NCBI RefSeq assembly: GCF_022869865.1
Contig: NZ_CP094984.1
Location: 2,356,001-2,420,000, forward strand
From: Arthrobacter zhangbolii
GTDB taxonomy: Bacteria; Actinomycetota; Actinomycetes; Actinomycetales; Micrococcaceae
Direction: 5' to 3'
Length of the DNA: 64,000 bases
The notes below the pieces were generated by a model that saw nothing but the letters and a program-made list of their open reading frames with translations, did no database searches and was not told the origin of the DNA. The position numbers and the translations under genes are program-made. How positions within the stretch are numbered: the stretch's first letter is position 1; each line of letters begins with the position of its first letter. Shown one piece after another: positions 24,392 through 32,833 of the stretch.

Positions 24392-25513
24392 CTAGAACCC
24401 GCCGGGGCGCCTGCCCCGTTCATACTGCGGCACCCAGGGCAGCTTCTGGTCCAGCTCGGCAGCCGCGCGCAGCCACCAGTGCGGATCGCGCAGGGCTGCC
24501 CGGGCGATCAGGGCGGCGTCCGCGGACCCTGCCTGCAGGATTTCCTCGGCCTGCGTGCCGGAGTCGATCAGCCCGACGGCGGCGGTGGGGATCCCCGCGC
24601 CGTGCCGGACGGCCGCGGCGAATTCCACCTGGTAGTTGGGGGCGACAGGGATGGTTGCTCCCGGTACGGCACCTCCCGTGGAAACATCCACCAGGTCCAC
24701 GCCGTGCTCACGGGCCTGGCGGGCCAGCACAACGGAGGATTCAGCGTCCACTCCCCCGGGCAGCCAGTCAGTAGCGGAAATCCGGAGCAGCAGCGGCATG
24801 GATTCCGGAATGACCGCCCGCACGGCGTCGATGACTTCCAGGGTCAGCCGGTTCCGGCCTGCTTCGTCGCCGCCCCAGGCATCGGTCCTGGTGTTGACCA
24901 GCGGGCTGAGGAACTGGTGCAGCAGGTAGCCGTGCGCCCCGTGGATCTCGATGGTGTCGAACCCGGCATCCACCGCGCGCACGGCGGCTGCGGCGAAGTC
25001 GCTGATGACGCCGCGGATGCCGTCCTCATCCAGCTGCAGGGGTGCGGCGTAGCTGCCGAACGCATCGGCGGTGGGGCCCACGGTCTGCCAGCCGCCGTCG
25101 TCGGCCGGAACGCTGCCGTGCCCGGCTGCGAAGGGGGCATAGGTGGAGGCCTTGCGGCCGGCGTGTGCCAACTGGATGCCGATCCGCGCGTCCACGGCGC
25201 CGTGCCGGTGCACAAAGTCCGTGATCCGCTGCCAGCCGGCGGCCTGCTCGCCGGTCCAGATCCCGGCGTCCTGGGGACTGATCCGGCCTTCGGGGCCGAC
25301 CGCTGCTGCCTCGGTGATGATCAGGGCCGCGCCGCCGGCGGCGAAGGAGCCAAGGTGCATCAGATGCCAGTCGTTGGGCACACCGGGGGCGTTGCCGGGT
25401 ACTTCCGGCAGCACCGGGTCAGCTGAATACTGGCACATGGCGGCGACCCAGCCGCGGTGGGCCAGGTCCAGGCCGCGCAGGGACATGGGGTCAAACAGTG
25501 ACGCTGTTTCCAT
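24392..25513 (-). CDS. NADH:flavin oxidoreductase, old yellow enzyme family (YqjM-like)
   Basis: A 373-residue FMN-dependent ene-reductase-type TIM barrel. Typical class features are MCQYSAD with the redox-tuning Cys27, QLAHAGRKAS near residue 113, EIHGAHGYLLHQFLSPLVNTRTD with the active-site His pair near residue 183, then LLLRISATDW and a late ALIARAALRDPHW. The Cys and the GRKA motif are marks of the thermophilic-like or YqjM subgroup. It reduces activated C=C bonds with NAD(P)H; the physiological substrate is unknown. It lies 15 nt after the TPR-protein gene on the same strand. Confidence 0.93.
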   Translation of the reverse strand: METASLFDPMSLRGLDLAHRGWVAAMCQYSADPVLPEVPGNAPGVPNDWHLMHLGSFAAGGAALIITEAAAVGPEGRISPQDAGIWTGEQAAGWQRITDFVHRHGAVDARIGIQLAHAGRKASTYAPFAAGHGSVPADDGGWQTVGPTADAFGSYAAPLQLDEDGIRGVISDFAAAAVRAVDAGFDTIEIHGAHGYLLHQFLSPLVNTRTDAWGGDEAGRNRLTLEVIDAVRAVIPESMPLLLRISATDWLPGGVDAESSVVLARQAREHGVDLVDVSTGGAVPGATIPVAPNYQVEFAAAVRHGAGIPTAAVGLIDSGTQAEEILQAGSADAALIARAALRDPHWWLRAAAELDQKLPWVPQYERGRRPGGF

Positions 25514-25528
25514 GGGGGTGCCCGCCGC

Positions 25529-26503
25529 CTAGAAGAGGGCCCGGGCCAGCGCCGAGCGGGCCTTGGTCACCCGGGGATCGCTGACACCCACAATTTCGAA
25601 CAGATCCAGCAACCGCAGCCGGGCGGTTTCCCGCTCCTCACCGTGGACCCGCCCGATCAGCGAAATGATGCGCCGGAAGGCATCATCGACGTGGCCCCCG
25701 GCAATATCAAGGTCGGCCACGGCCAGCTGCGCCGCCACGTTGTCGGACTCGTCGGCACCGGCCCGGCGCACCGCCTCGGCGTCCGCGCCGCGGAGCCGGA
25801 TCATCAGTTCCACCTGGGCCAGCCCTGCCTTCGCCTCGGCGTCTGCGGGCTGTTCGGCCAGTGCCTTGCGGTACGCTGCCGCGGCGCCGTCATAGTCCTC
25901 GGCGTTAATGGCGTCGAAAGCTTCCTGATGCAGCGGCGGCAGGGGTGCTTCGGCAGCCGGATCCTCCGGCGCAGCGCCGTCCAGGGATCCGTTCACCCCG
26001 TTGGCGGCGGCCACCTGCAGCAGCTCGGCCACCACGGCACGGATCTGTTCCTCGGGCAGTGCGCGGTCAAACATCGGCACCGGCTGGCCCTTCAGCACGG
26101 CTGCAACGGTGGGCACGGCAATGGCCTGGAAAGCCTGGGCAATCTGCGGATATGCATCCACGTCCACCCGGGCCAGGAGCATCCGGCCGTTCTCTTCGGC
26201 GGCAATGCCCGCCAGCACGGCGGACACGTTCTGCGATTCGGCGTTTGTCCGCGAATACAGGTCAATAACCACCGGCACCTCTGCCGAAAGCTGAACGATC
26301 TGCGGGAAGGTCTGCTCCGAAACCTCCACCACGAACGGCGACGGCGCGGCCGGGGCGTTTCCTCCCGACGGGGCAGCCGGGGCGGCCGGCGCGGCGGCGG
26401 GCGGGGCTGCGGAACGGGCCTTCAGCGCGGAGAGGTCAACGGCCCCGCGGAGGTTCATGGAGGACGGGGCCGCCGGTGACGGGCGGTGGTTCGGTGTGCT
26501 CAT
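25529..26503 (-). CDS. Thioredoxin-fold protein with TPR region, lacking CXXC (CnoX/YbbN-like)
   Basis: A 324-residue protein. The first 55 residues are Ala/Pro-rich. Residues 57-165 match a thioredoxin fold: VVIDLYSRTNAESQN at the active-site position, VDVDAYPQIAQAF, and AVPTVAAVLKGQPV with the cis-Pro. The normal WCxxC is replaced by YSRTNAESQ, so it cannot be a thiol oxidoreductase. Residues 195-320 are helical repeats resembling TPRs. This matches YbbN/CnoX co-chaperones, which hand clients to chaperone systems; function is inferred from architecture. Probably co-transcribed with the downstream flavin oxidoreductase. Confidence 0.82.
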   Translation of the reverse strand: MSTPNHRPSPAAPSSMNLRGAVDLSALKARSAAPPAAAPAAPAAPSGGNAPAAPSPFVVEVSEQTFPQIVQLSAEVPVVIDLYSRTNAESQNVSAVLAGIAAEENGRMLLARVDVDAYPQIAQAFQAIAVPTVAAVLKGQPVPMFDRALPEEQIRAVVAELLQVAAANGVNGSLDGAAPEDPAAEAPLPPLHQEAFDAINAEDYDGAAAAYRKALAEQPADAEAKAGLAQVELMIRLRGADAEAVRRAGADESDNVAAQLAVADLDIAGGHVDDAFRRIISLIGRVHGEERETARLRLLDLFEIVGVSDPRVTKARSALARALF

Positions 26504-26566
26504 TTCTTCACCTTATTACCTTGCGCCCGGTCACCGGCAAGCCTGTCCCCGTTCCGGGGTCCCCGG

Positions 26567-28267
26567 CTACTTCAGGGTTGCCGAAAGCAGCTGCTGCGAA
26601 GCACCCACCACCAGCGCCTTGCCGGTGCCGCCGGAGGCCGGGACATAGATCATTACTGCCTCACCGTGCGTCACATCGATACCGGCATCCGTGTCCGGTG
26701 CCCCGGTCAGTGCCTCATAGATCGTCCCGGCCAGGTTCACGGAATCCCCTGCGTCCTTGGGGGTGCTGGAGAAGGTGTTGGAGAGGTAACCGAACACCAG
26801 CGCGCCGCCGTCCTCGGTCCGCAGTGCATGCGTGGCCTTCGGATCCGGGGTGTGGCTGAACGTGATGTTGGCGAACTCGTTCTTGGGATCGTTCTTCACC
26901 CCGTCCTCGAATTTCACCACGTCATCGCTGAAGCGGTTGGACTCGAAGGTGTCCTTGTTGCCGCCCTGCGGGTTGGAGAGCGAGTCTGCCAGGGCGGTCA
27001 CGGCTGCCTGGGGCGCCATGGCCAGGCCGTTGTCCGAATCGGCCGGGATCTGGTCCGTTCCGGTCTCGGCGGCGGGAGGCTGGGGGAAGGTGCTGGCCGG
27101 CAGCATCTCGACTGCGGAAGCGAGCTTGTAGTTGTCCCTGGCGGATGCCTGGACCAGCAGCAGGGCCTGGGGCACCTCGTTGCCTTCGCCCTGGGTCACC
27201 GCCACTACGGTGCGGGGCCAGGAGAAGGTTGAGCTCACGGACTGGGTCAGCAGGTCCTCGGCGGCCACGGGCACGGGCGCCTTGTGGTCGGGGATCTTTG
27301 CTGCAGCTGCGTAGTTGGCCTTGCGCATGTCCAGGGCTGCACCCGTGACCCGCTCATCCAGCGCCGAGGCGTCCTTGGCCGTGTCGCCGGCCGCCACGGT
27401 GTCAGCAACGGAGGCGAGGATCCGGTCCAGCTGCGAATCCAGGATGACGGGGTTGCCGGCCTCAGCGGATTCCTCTCCGGCGAGTGCCGGTGCGGGTGCG
27501 GCCACCAGAACCAGGGCCGCGGCAGCAGCAGCCGCCAGGACCGGACGACGCCGGCCACGGGACGCGGCGGTGAAGGGCGCGGTGCTGCCGGAAACGGTTT
27601 CGGTGCTTCGCACGGGGGCGGCACCGGTGTCCGGTCCGGTGCTGCGGCGTCCGCTGCGCGGGCCGTCGCCCCCGCTTCGCAGGAAGCCCAGTGCCAGGCC
27701 CAGGACGGCGAGCAGTGCGCCGAGAATGATCAGGGGGACGGCAAACGGGCGGGTTGCATCATTTTCCCAGCTCAGCGTGACGTCGGTGGGAGCCGGGGCG
27801 GTGCCGTCGGCGGCAAGCAGGATCTCCCACTCACCCTCAGCCGGCGCTTCCCAGGAATAGGAGAGTTCCCCTTCAGCTGCTTCCTCTGCCACCCACAGGT
27901 CAGAGCCTGCCGGGTTCGGGGCGGTAATGCCGGTGTCATCCGTGCCAACCACCAGGCCAAGGCTGCCGTCTCCGGGGCTCAGCCGGGTGGCGGATGCATC
28001 CCCCACCCATGCCTGCACGTCATTGGCACGTCCTACGGCCAGCGTGAACGGTGCATCGGAACGGACCGTGATATCCACGCCGTCCGGATACTCGTCCAGC
28101 AATTCCGATTCCAGGACGGTGACGACGGCGCCCGGCCCCTCGCTGCCCGACGTGTCCGCGGACACCGACTCGGTCTCCGGGGGTGCCCAGATGGTGCGCT
28201 GTCCGATGCCGATCAGCATCAGCAGCACCCCGAGGACTATCAGCGGAACTGCAAATTTGTTTCGCAC
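26567..28267 (-). CDS. Large membrane-anchored protein of unknown function
   Basis: A 566-residue protein with a GTG start and a weak AGGT ribosome site. A hydrophobic helix at residues 6-23 is followed by an extracytoplasmic beta-rich domain of about 145 residues (IWAPPETESVSADTSG to SWENDA). A second helix at about 172-194 leads to a basic cytoplasmic linker rich in Arg/Ser/Thr, and a third Ala/Val/Leu helix lies near 245-262. The last roughly 300 residues are extracytoplasmic, Asp/Ala-rich, and end in a compact domain (VMIYVPASGG, VVGASQQLL). There are no catalytic motifs I recognise and no cysteine pattern. Monocistronic; the next gene upstream, AI-2E family, is divergent. Confidence 0.75.
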   Translation of the reverse strand: MRNKFAVPLIVLGVLLMLIGIGQRTIWAPPETESVSADTSGSEGPGAVVTVLESELLDEYPDGVDITVRSDAPFTLAVGRANDVQAWVGDASATRLSPGDGSLGLVVGTDDTGITAPNPAGSDLWVAEEAAEGELSYSWEAPAEGEWEILLAADGTAPAPTDVTLSWENDATRPFAVPLIILGALLAVLGLALGFLRSGGDGPRSGRRSTGPDTGAAPVRSTETVSGSTAPFTAASRGRRRPVLAAAAAAALVLVAAPAPALAGEESAEAGNPVILDSQLDRILASVADTVAAGDTAKDASALDERVTGAALDMRKANYAAAAKIPDHKAPVPVAAEDLLTQSVSSTFSWPRTVVAVTQGEGNEVPQALLLVQASARDNYKLASAVEMLPASTFPQPPAAETGTDQIPADSDNGLAMAPQAAVTALADSLSNPQGGNKDTFESNRFSDDVVKFEDGVKNDPKNEFANITFSHTPDPKATHALRTEDGGALVFGYLSNTFSSTPKDAGDSVNLAGTIYEALTGAPDTDAGIDVTHGEAVMIYVPASGGTGKALVVGASQQLLSATLK

Positions 28268-28547
28268 AATTTACCTATCTTCGGTGAAGTGACATCTCCG
28301 GGTCGGCGCCGTCCGGCAGGCAGGAACAAAGCCTGCGGATGTGGTCGGCGGAAGCGCAGCGGTTCATCGGTGTCCTGGCACTTTATAACCCAATGGTAAC
28401 GAAATCCCTTGACACGGCCCATTCGAGGGGTCCGGCAGAGATGTCCTTCCGGGGCCCGCCAGTGCAAAAACGCCCCCGGGGGCCGGTGCTGCTGATAAGG
28501 TTTCGCAACGTATCAGGCACCGCAAACGGCAGAGGAAGAGGCATCGC

Positions 28548-29897
28548 ATGAGCGAAAACGAGGACCTCCCCGTCCACGCACCGCTCCCCGGCCCGGACCA
28601 GGTGCCTGCCGCCGGAGACCGGTCCCCGAAGGACGCTCCGGCCGCCGGGGCACCGGCTCCGCGCCGGCTGCCCGGTTTCATCTCCGCGCTGACGGGCCGC
28701 CTGCAGCAGGGCTTCCCGGGTGCCCGGCCGCGGCCGCGGTTTGAAATCCCGCCCGACGATCTTTCCGGCCCCGAGGTCACCGTGGACTCCGAGGTCCGTC
28801 TGCCCGATGAGCGGCTGGGTATTGGTGGAGCGCAGGCCGCACCGGATTCGGACGCCGGCAGTATGCGTGCGCACCCTATTTACTTCGGATTTATGCTCAC
28901 GGTTGGCGTGGGACTTGCCCTGCTGCTGTACTTCGTCATCACCAACGTCGGTGAACTTCTGGTGTGGATCGGCGCCGCCCTGTTCATTGCCCTCGGCCTG
29001 GACCCGGTGGTCCGCTGGCTCGCTGCGCGGCGGATTCCCCGTCCGGCAGGCATCGCCATTACGGTGCTGGTCCTGGCCGGCGTCGTTACAGCCTTCTTCG
29101 CCACACTGATTCCCACCATCGTCAGCCAGACCTCGGAAATTGTTTCCAAGACGCCCGGCTACATCGATAATTTCCTGGCCTCGGACTTCTTCGTCAACAT
29201 CGACCGGCAGTTCCAGATCCGTGACCGCATTGACGAAGAGGTCACCAAGTTCTTCTCCAACAGCGACGCGGTGGGTGGCGTGTTCGGCGGAGTGCTGAGC
29301 GTGGGCACGGTGATTGCCAACGGCCTGTTCGGTGCGCTGATCATCCTGGTGCTCACCCTGTATTTCCTGGCCTCCCTGCCGTCGATGAAAAAATGGGCCT
29401 ACCGGCTGGCTCCGCGCAGCCGGCGCCGCCGGGTGGAGGCGCTCTCCGAGGAGATCACCGGCAGCGTGGGCAACTACGTGATCGGCCAGGGCTTCGTGGC
29501 CCTTTTGGACGCCACGTACGCGTTCATCGTGATGACCATTACCGGTGTCCCGTTCTCCGTACTCCTGGCCTTCGTAGTCGCCCTGCTGGCGTTTATCCCC
29601 CTCGTGGGGCCGCCCATCGCCCTGGTGCTGGTGTCTCTCGTTGCGCTGACCGTGGGCTGGCAGACTGCGGTGGTGTTCGCCATCCTTTACATGGCGTACC
29701 TGCAGTTTGAGGCCTACTTCGTTTCGCCGCGCGTGATGCAGCGTGCGGTGGCAGTGCCCGGCGCTGTGGCAGTCATCGCCGTCATCGCCGGCGGCACCCT
29801 GCTCGGGGTCCTGGGCGCACTCATCGCCATCCCGACGGCGGCGGCCACACTGCTGCTGCTCAAGGAAGTCTTTATCGCCCGGCAGGACCGGCACTAG
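28548..29897 (+). CDS. AI-2E family transporter
   Basis: A 449-residue membrane protein; the ATG is preceded by a purine-rich AGAGGAAGAGG. The first roughly 105 residues are polar, Pro-rich and cytoplasmic. The membrane part (residues 108-445) has the family pattern: paired N-terminal helices, a long extracytoplasmic loop with VSQTSEIVSKTPGYIDNF, and a C-terminal helix bundle with FIPLVGPPIALV and LGVLGALIAIPTAA. The family, named from E. coli TqsA, includes autoinducer-2 exporters and Na/H antiporter relatives; the substrate is not identifiable here. It stands alone. Confidence 0.88.
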   Translation: MSENEDLPVHAPLPGPDQVPAAGDRSPKDAPAAGAPAPRRLPGFISALTGRLQQGFPGARPRPRFEIPPDDLSGPEVTVDSEVRLPDERLGIGGAQAAPDSDAGSMRAHPIYFGFMLTVGVGLALLLYFVITNVGELLVWIGAALFIALGLDPVVRWLAARRIPRPAGIAITVLVLAGVVTAFFATLIPTIVSQTSEIVSKTPGYIDNFLASDFFVNIDRQFQIRDRIDEEVTKFFSNSDAVGGVFGGVLSVGTVIANGLFGALIILVLTLYFLASLPSMKKWAYRLAPRSRRRRVEALSEEITGSVGNYVIGQGFVALLDATYAFIVMTITGVPFSVLLAFVVALLAFIPLVGPPIALVLVSLVALTVGWQTAVVFAILYMAYLQFEAYFVSPRVMQRAVAVPGAVAVIAVIAGGTLLGVLGALIAIPTAAATLLLLKEVFIARQDRH

Positions 29898-29961
29898 CGC
29901 CCCTTCGGTAACGCGCTGTCCGGACTGCCAGGCCGATCCGCCTGTCCGGTCCGCCGGGACC

Positions 29962-29985
29962 TTGGCCTATTGGCCTATTGGCCTA
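29962..29985. repeat. Three perfect 8-bp tandem repeats at a gene end
   Basis: TTGGCCTA repeated three times without mismatch. The last copy contains the stop codon of the minus-strand zinc-protein gene, so changes in copy number would not alter its product. Confidence 0.8.
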
Positions 29986-30327
29986 GTAGCGCCGGCGGGT
30001 CCGCCAGCAGTGGCTGTGCCAGTGGCGCCGGCCTTCCACGGCCGCCTGCCTGCCCAGCAGCGAGTCTTCCTGCCAGACCACCAGGTGGGCGGTGCCGGGC
30101 GGGATCAGCACACCGCAGCCGGGGCACCGGTAGTCCTTGGCGGCGTTCTGCGCCGTGATCTGCCGCACTGACCACTCGCCGTCGGGACCGCTTTCATGCC
30201 GCGGCAGTCCGGCGCGGGTTCGCTCCAGATCCACTTCCGGCGGCGCGGAGGCCCACTTGCGGCGGGCGTTGCGCCCGGCGGGGCTGCCGGGCGATGGCAC
30301 ACGGCGGGGACGGTTGGAGCGGGGCAT
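29983..30327 (-). CDS. Small conserved actinobacterial zinc-binding protein
   Basis: About 114 residues from the ATG at 30327 (an in-frame ATG lies 9 nt upstream). The N-terminal half is basic and Pro/Arg-rich. The C-terminal half carries YRCPGCGVLIPPGTAH and HWHSHCWRTRRRY: two Cys of a CxxC and a later His/Cys pair that could bind one zinc ion. Homologues are often labelled ATP/GTP-binding protein in actinobacterial genomes, but no P-loop is visible, so that label is not supported here. Divergent from nucS with only 40 nt between the starts, which suggests shared control. Function unknown. Confidence 0.75.
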   Translation of the reverse strand: MPRSNRPRRVPSPGSPAGRNARRKWASAPPEVDLERTRAGLPRHESGPDGEWSVRQITAQNAAKDYRCPGCGVLIPPGTAHLVVWQEDSLLGRQAAVEGRRHWHSHCWRTRRRY

Positions 30328-30334
30328 AGAAGTC

Positions 30335-30365
30335 ATTTTGCCGCAGTTGAGCCGGTAAAGTGCAA
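30335..30365 (-). promoter_or_regulatory. Putative promoter of the zinc-protein gene
   Basis: On the minus strand TTGCAC (30365-30360) and CAAAAT (30340-30335) are 19 bp apart. The -10 box ends 7 nt before the ATG at 30327. It overlaps the nucS -10 box on the other strand. Confidence 0.45.
30356..30361 (+). promoter_or_regulatory. Putative -10 box of nucS (leaderless type)
   Basis: TAAAGT followed by 6 nt and the nucS GTG. It lies inside the spacer of the divergent promoter, so the two RNA polymerases would compete. Confidence 0.45.
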
Positions 30366-30367
30366 CT

Positions 30368-31063
30368 GTGCGTTTAGTAATAGCCCGATGCTCCGTTGAC
30401 TACGTCGGCCGCCTCCGTGCCCATCTGCCCCTGGCCGTACGGCTCCTGATGGTCAAGGCCGACGGTTCCGTCCTGGTCCATTCCGACGGCGGATCCTACA
30501 AACCGCTGAACTGGATGAGCCCTCCTGCCACCATGCGCAGCGTGGCACCGGACGAGACGGACGCCGAGGCCGGCGTCACCGAAGTGTGGAACGTCCAGAG
30601 TGCCAAAACCGATGACCGGCTGATCATCAGCATCCACGAACGCTTCTCCGACGTCTCCCATGACCTGGGAGTCGATCCCGGCCTGATCAAGGACGGCGTG
30701 GAAGCGGACCTGCAGCGGCTCCTGGCCGAGCAGATCAACCGGCTCGGCGAGGGGCATACGCTGATCCGCCGCGAATACATGACCGCCATCGGTCCGGTGG
30801 ACATCCTGGCGCGCGATGCCTCCGGCGCCACCGTGGCCGTGGAACTCAAGCGCCGCGGGGACATTGACGGCGTGGAGCAGCTCACCCGTTACCTGGAACT
30901 GCTCAACCGCGATCCGCTGCTGGCACCGGTCAAGGGGATCTTTGCCGCCCAGCAGATCAAGCCGCAGGCACGGGTCCTGGCCGAAGACCGCGGAATCACC
31001 TGCCTGACCCTGGATTATGACGCCATGCGCGGAGTGGATGACCGGGATTCCCGGCTGTTCTGA
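30368..31063 (+). CDS. nucS: Mismatch-specific endonuclease NucS
   Basis: A 231-residue enzyme that cuts both strands at mispaired bases; in actinobacteria it replaces MutS/MutL. The N-terminal beta domain (residues 1-95) begins [15 protein letters not shown]. The RecB-like nuclease domain carries [10 protein letters not shown] with Asp145 and [17 protein letters not shown] with Glu159 and Lys161, followed by [13 protein letters not shown]. The chain ends in SRLF, a hydrophobic tail like the clamp-binding peptides described for NucS. The GTG start is 6 nt after a TAAAGT box. Confidence 0.95.
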   Translation: MRLVIARCSVDYVGRLRAHLPLAVRLLMVKADGSVLVHSDGGSYKPLNWMSPPATMRSVAPDETDAEAGVTEVWNVQSAKTDDRLIISIHERFSDVSHDLGVDPGLIKDGVEADLQRLLAEQINRLGEGHTLIRREYMTAIGPVDILARDASGATVAVELKRRGDIDGVEQLTRYLELLNRDPLLAPVKGIFAAQQIKPQARVLAEDRGITCLTLDYDAMRGVDDRDSRLF

Positions 31064-31086
31064 CTCTCCCGCACGGCCGGCATGCC

Positions 31087-31092
31087 TAGAAT
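31087..31092 (+). promoter_or_regulatory. Putative -10 box of nagA (leaderless type)
   Basis: TAGAAT (5 of 6 matches), then CGGTGC (6 nt) and the nagA ATG. It lies 23 nt after the nucS stop. Confidence 0.55.
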
Positions 31093-31098
31093 CGGTGC

Positions 31099-32331
31099 AT
31101 GACGTCCACAGCCCCTGACCAGAACCGCGGCTGGATCCGCGGCGCCCTGCTCGCCCCGGATGAACTGGTCAGCGACGGTGTGCTGGCTTTTGAGGGCGAC
31201 CGCATTGTCTATGCCGGACCGGCTGACGGCTTCGACGGCGGGGGCTGGCCGGATCCGGTCGCCGCCCCCGACGCCAGCCTCATCATTCCCGGGCTGGTGG
31301 ACCTGCACTGCCACGGGGCGGTGGGCAGCGACTTCACCACGGCGGATGCCGAGGGGATGCGCCGGGCCGCCGGTTTCCTCCACGCCGCGGGAACCACCAC
31401 ACTGCTGGCCAGTACCGTTTCCGCGCCCCGGGATGTGCTGCTGGCGGCCGCCGGCCGGCTGGGCGCCCTCGCCCGGGAAGGGCTGATTGCCGGCATCCAT
31501 GCCGAGGGCCCCTTCCTCTCCCCCGTCCGCTGCGGTGCACAGGACCCGGCCTCCCTGCTTCCTCCGGACCCCGACTTCGTGGATGAATTCCTCCTGGCTT
31601 CGGACGATGAACTGGTCACCATGACCTACGCCCCGGAACTTGCCGGTGCCGATGAGCTGGTGGACCGGCTGATTACCCGGGGCGTGACACCCTCATTGGG
31701 CCATTCCGATGCCTCGGACGCCACCGCTGCCGAGTCGCTGGAGTCTGCCCGGGAGGAGATGGAGGAAGCGGGCTTCGACGGCTACGCTCCGCGCCCTACC
31801 GTGACGCACCTGTTCAACGGGATGGCCCCCATGCACCACCGCTCCCCCGGCCCCGTGGCGGCCTGCCTGCGGGCGGCGCAGCGCGGTGATGCGGTGGTGG
31901 AGCTCATTGCCGACGGCGTGCATCTGGACCCGGCGATGATCCGCACGGTCTTTGAGCTGGCCGGTGCCCAGAACGTGGCGCTGGTGAGCGATTCCATGGC
32001 CGCCACCGGGCTGGGGAACGGCAGATACCGCCTTGGGCCCGCCGACGTCGTTGTCAGCGGCGGTACCGCGAGGCTGGCAACCGACGGCGGGCTGGCCGGC
32101 GGGACGGCCACCCTGCTGCAGTGCGTCCGAACCGCGGTGGCGGCCGGCGTCCCGCTGGCCGATGCCGTGCTGGCAGCCACCGCCGTGCCGGCGGAGGTGC
32201 TCCGGCTTGCGGACGAAGTCGGCACGCTGAGGCGTGGGCTGCGGGCCGATGCCCTGCTGGTTTCAGCGGACCTGGAGCTGCTCGGTGTGCTGCGGAGCGG
32301 GAACTGGCTGCGGGCCCCGGAAAACACGTAG
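31099..32331 (+). CDS. nagA: N-acetylglucosamine-6-phosphate deacetylase
   Basis: A 410-residue amidohydrolase of amino-sugar catabolism and cell-wall recycling, converting GlcNAc-6-P to glucosamine-6-P and acetate. The HxH metal motif is in DLHCHGAVG, the metal-binding Glu in HAEGPFLS, and later metal and substrate residues in LGHSDASD, THLFNGM, ADGVHL and the catalytic Asp in LVSDSMAATG. Length is normal. It appears monocistronic and leaderless; no nagB or transport genes are adjacent. Confidence 0.94.
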   Translation: MTSTAPDQNRGWIRGALLAPDELVSDGVLAFEGDRIVYAGPADGFDGGGWPDPVAAPDASLIIPGLVDLHCHGAVGSDFTTADAEGMRRAAGFLHAAGTTTLLASTVSAPRDVLLAAAGRLGALAREGLIAGIHAEGPFLSPVRCGAQDPASLLPPDPDFVDEFLLASDDELVTMTYAPELAGADELVDRLITRGVTPSLGHSDASDATAAESLESAREEMEEAGFDGYAPRPTVTHLFNGMAPMHHRSPGPVAACLRAAQRGDAVVELIADGVHLDPAMIRTVFELAGAQNVALVSDSMAATGLGNGRYRLGPADVVVSGGTARLATDGGLAGGTATLLQCVRTAVAAGVPLADAVLAATAVPAEVLRLADEVGTLRRGLRADALLVSADLELLGVLRSGNWLRAPENT

Positions 32332-32421
32332 GAAAAACTTACAAATATTTCGTTTTCAGCATTGACCAGCGAAATGGCTTATGCGACTCTATTACCAGTC
32401 TTTGTGTAGGTGTTTTTTCAT

Positions 32422-32492
32422 GCTCGCAAGACCGTTGCGAGCGAGAAGCTCCTCAAGGAACTGCTGAACGGCAAGAACTTGGGCTTTCTTGC
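32422..32492 (+). promoter_or_regulatory. Structured 5' leader of the cold-shock gene
   Basis: Within the gap of about 218 nt before the cold-shock gene, GCTCGCAA (32422-32429) pairs perfectly with TTGCGAGC (32435-32442). Further on GCAAGAA (32471-32477) pairs with TTCTTGC (32486-32492). Long structured leaders control cold-shock mRNAs in other bacteria by temperature-dependent folding; such a role here is inference. A possible -35 TTGACC lies near 32365, without a clear -10 box. Confidence 0.5.
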
Positions 32493-32549
32493 TTCAGTAA
32501 CATAAGCCGCACGGAGCGTGCAGGTAAGTTCCATTTATGAGGAGAAACA

Positions 32550-32753
32550 ATGGCTCAGGGTACCGTCAAATGGTTTAACGCCGAAAAGGGCTTCGGCTTC
32601 ATCACTCCGGACGATTCCGACGGCGACGTCTTCGTTCACTACTCCGAGATCCAGACCAACGGATTCAAGACGCTCGACGAGAACCAGCGCGTTTCCTTCG
32701 AGATCGGCCAGGGCGCCAAGGGCCCCCAGGCCACCGGCGTCACCGCCCTCTAA
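32550..32753 (+). CDS. Cold-shock protein (CspA family)
   Basis: A 67-residue single-domain RNA/DNA-binding protein. The two nucleic-acid-binding motifs KGFGFI and DVFVHY are intact, after the typical opening [14 protein letters not shown]. It acts as an RNA chaperone. The ATG is preceded by AGGAGA at ideal spacing, and codons are highly biased, as for an abundant protein. It is transcribed alone, with a long structured leader and a strong terminator. Confidence 0.97.
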   Translation: MAQGTVKWFNAEKGFGFITPDDSDGDVFVHYSEIQTNGFKTLDENQRVSFEIGQGAKGPQATGVTAL

Positions 32754-32786
32754 GGATTAGCCAGCAGTACATCCCGAAAGGGAAAC

Positions 32787-32822
32787 CAGGAAAGCCTCCG
32801 GCATATGCCGGAGGCTTTCCTG
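32787..32822. terminator. Terminator between the cold-shock gene and murA
   Basis: A perfect 36-bp inverted repeat with arms CAGGAAAGCCTCCGGCAT and ATGCCGGAGGCTTTCCTG. It lies 33 nt past the cold-shock stop and 11 nt past the end of convergent murA, so it can serve both. Confidence 0.85.
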
Positions 32823-32833
32823 TGTCCGCGGGC

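Noticed and set aside
28470-28500. GC-rich palindrome in the gap before the AI-2E gene, considered as a terminator or operator
   Set aside because: A 12-bp GCCCCC/GGGGGC palindrome is common by chance at this GC content and has no clear partner gene end.
28383-29894. 503-codon minus-strand frame
   Set aside because: Antisense to the AI-2E family transporter; its His/Gln/Arg-rich composition is typical of a shadow frame.
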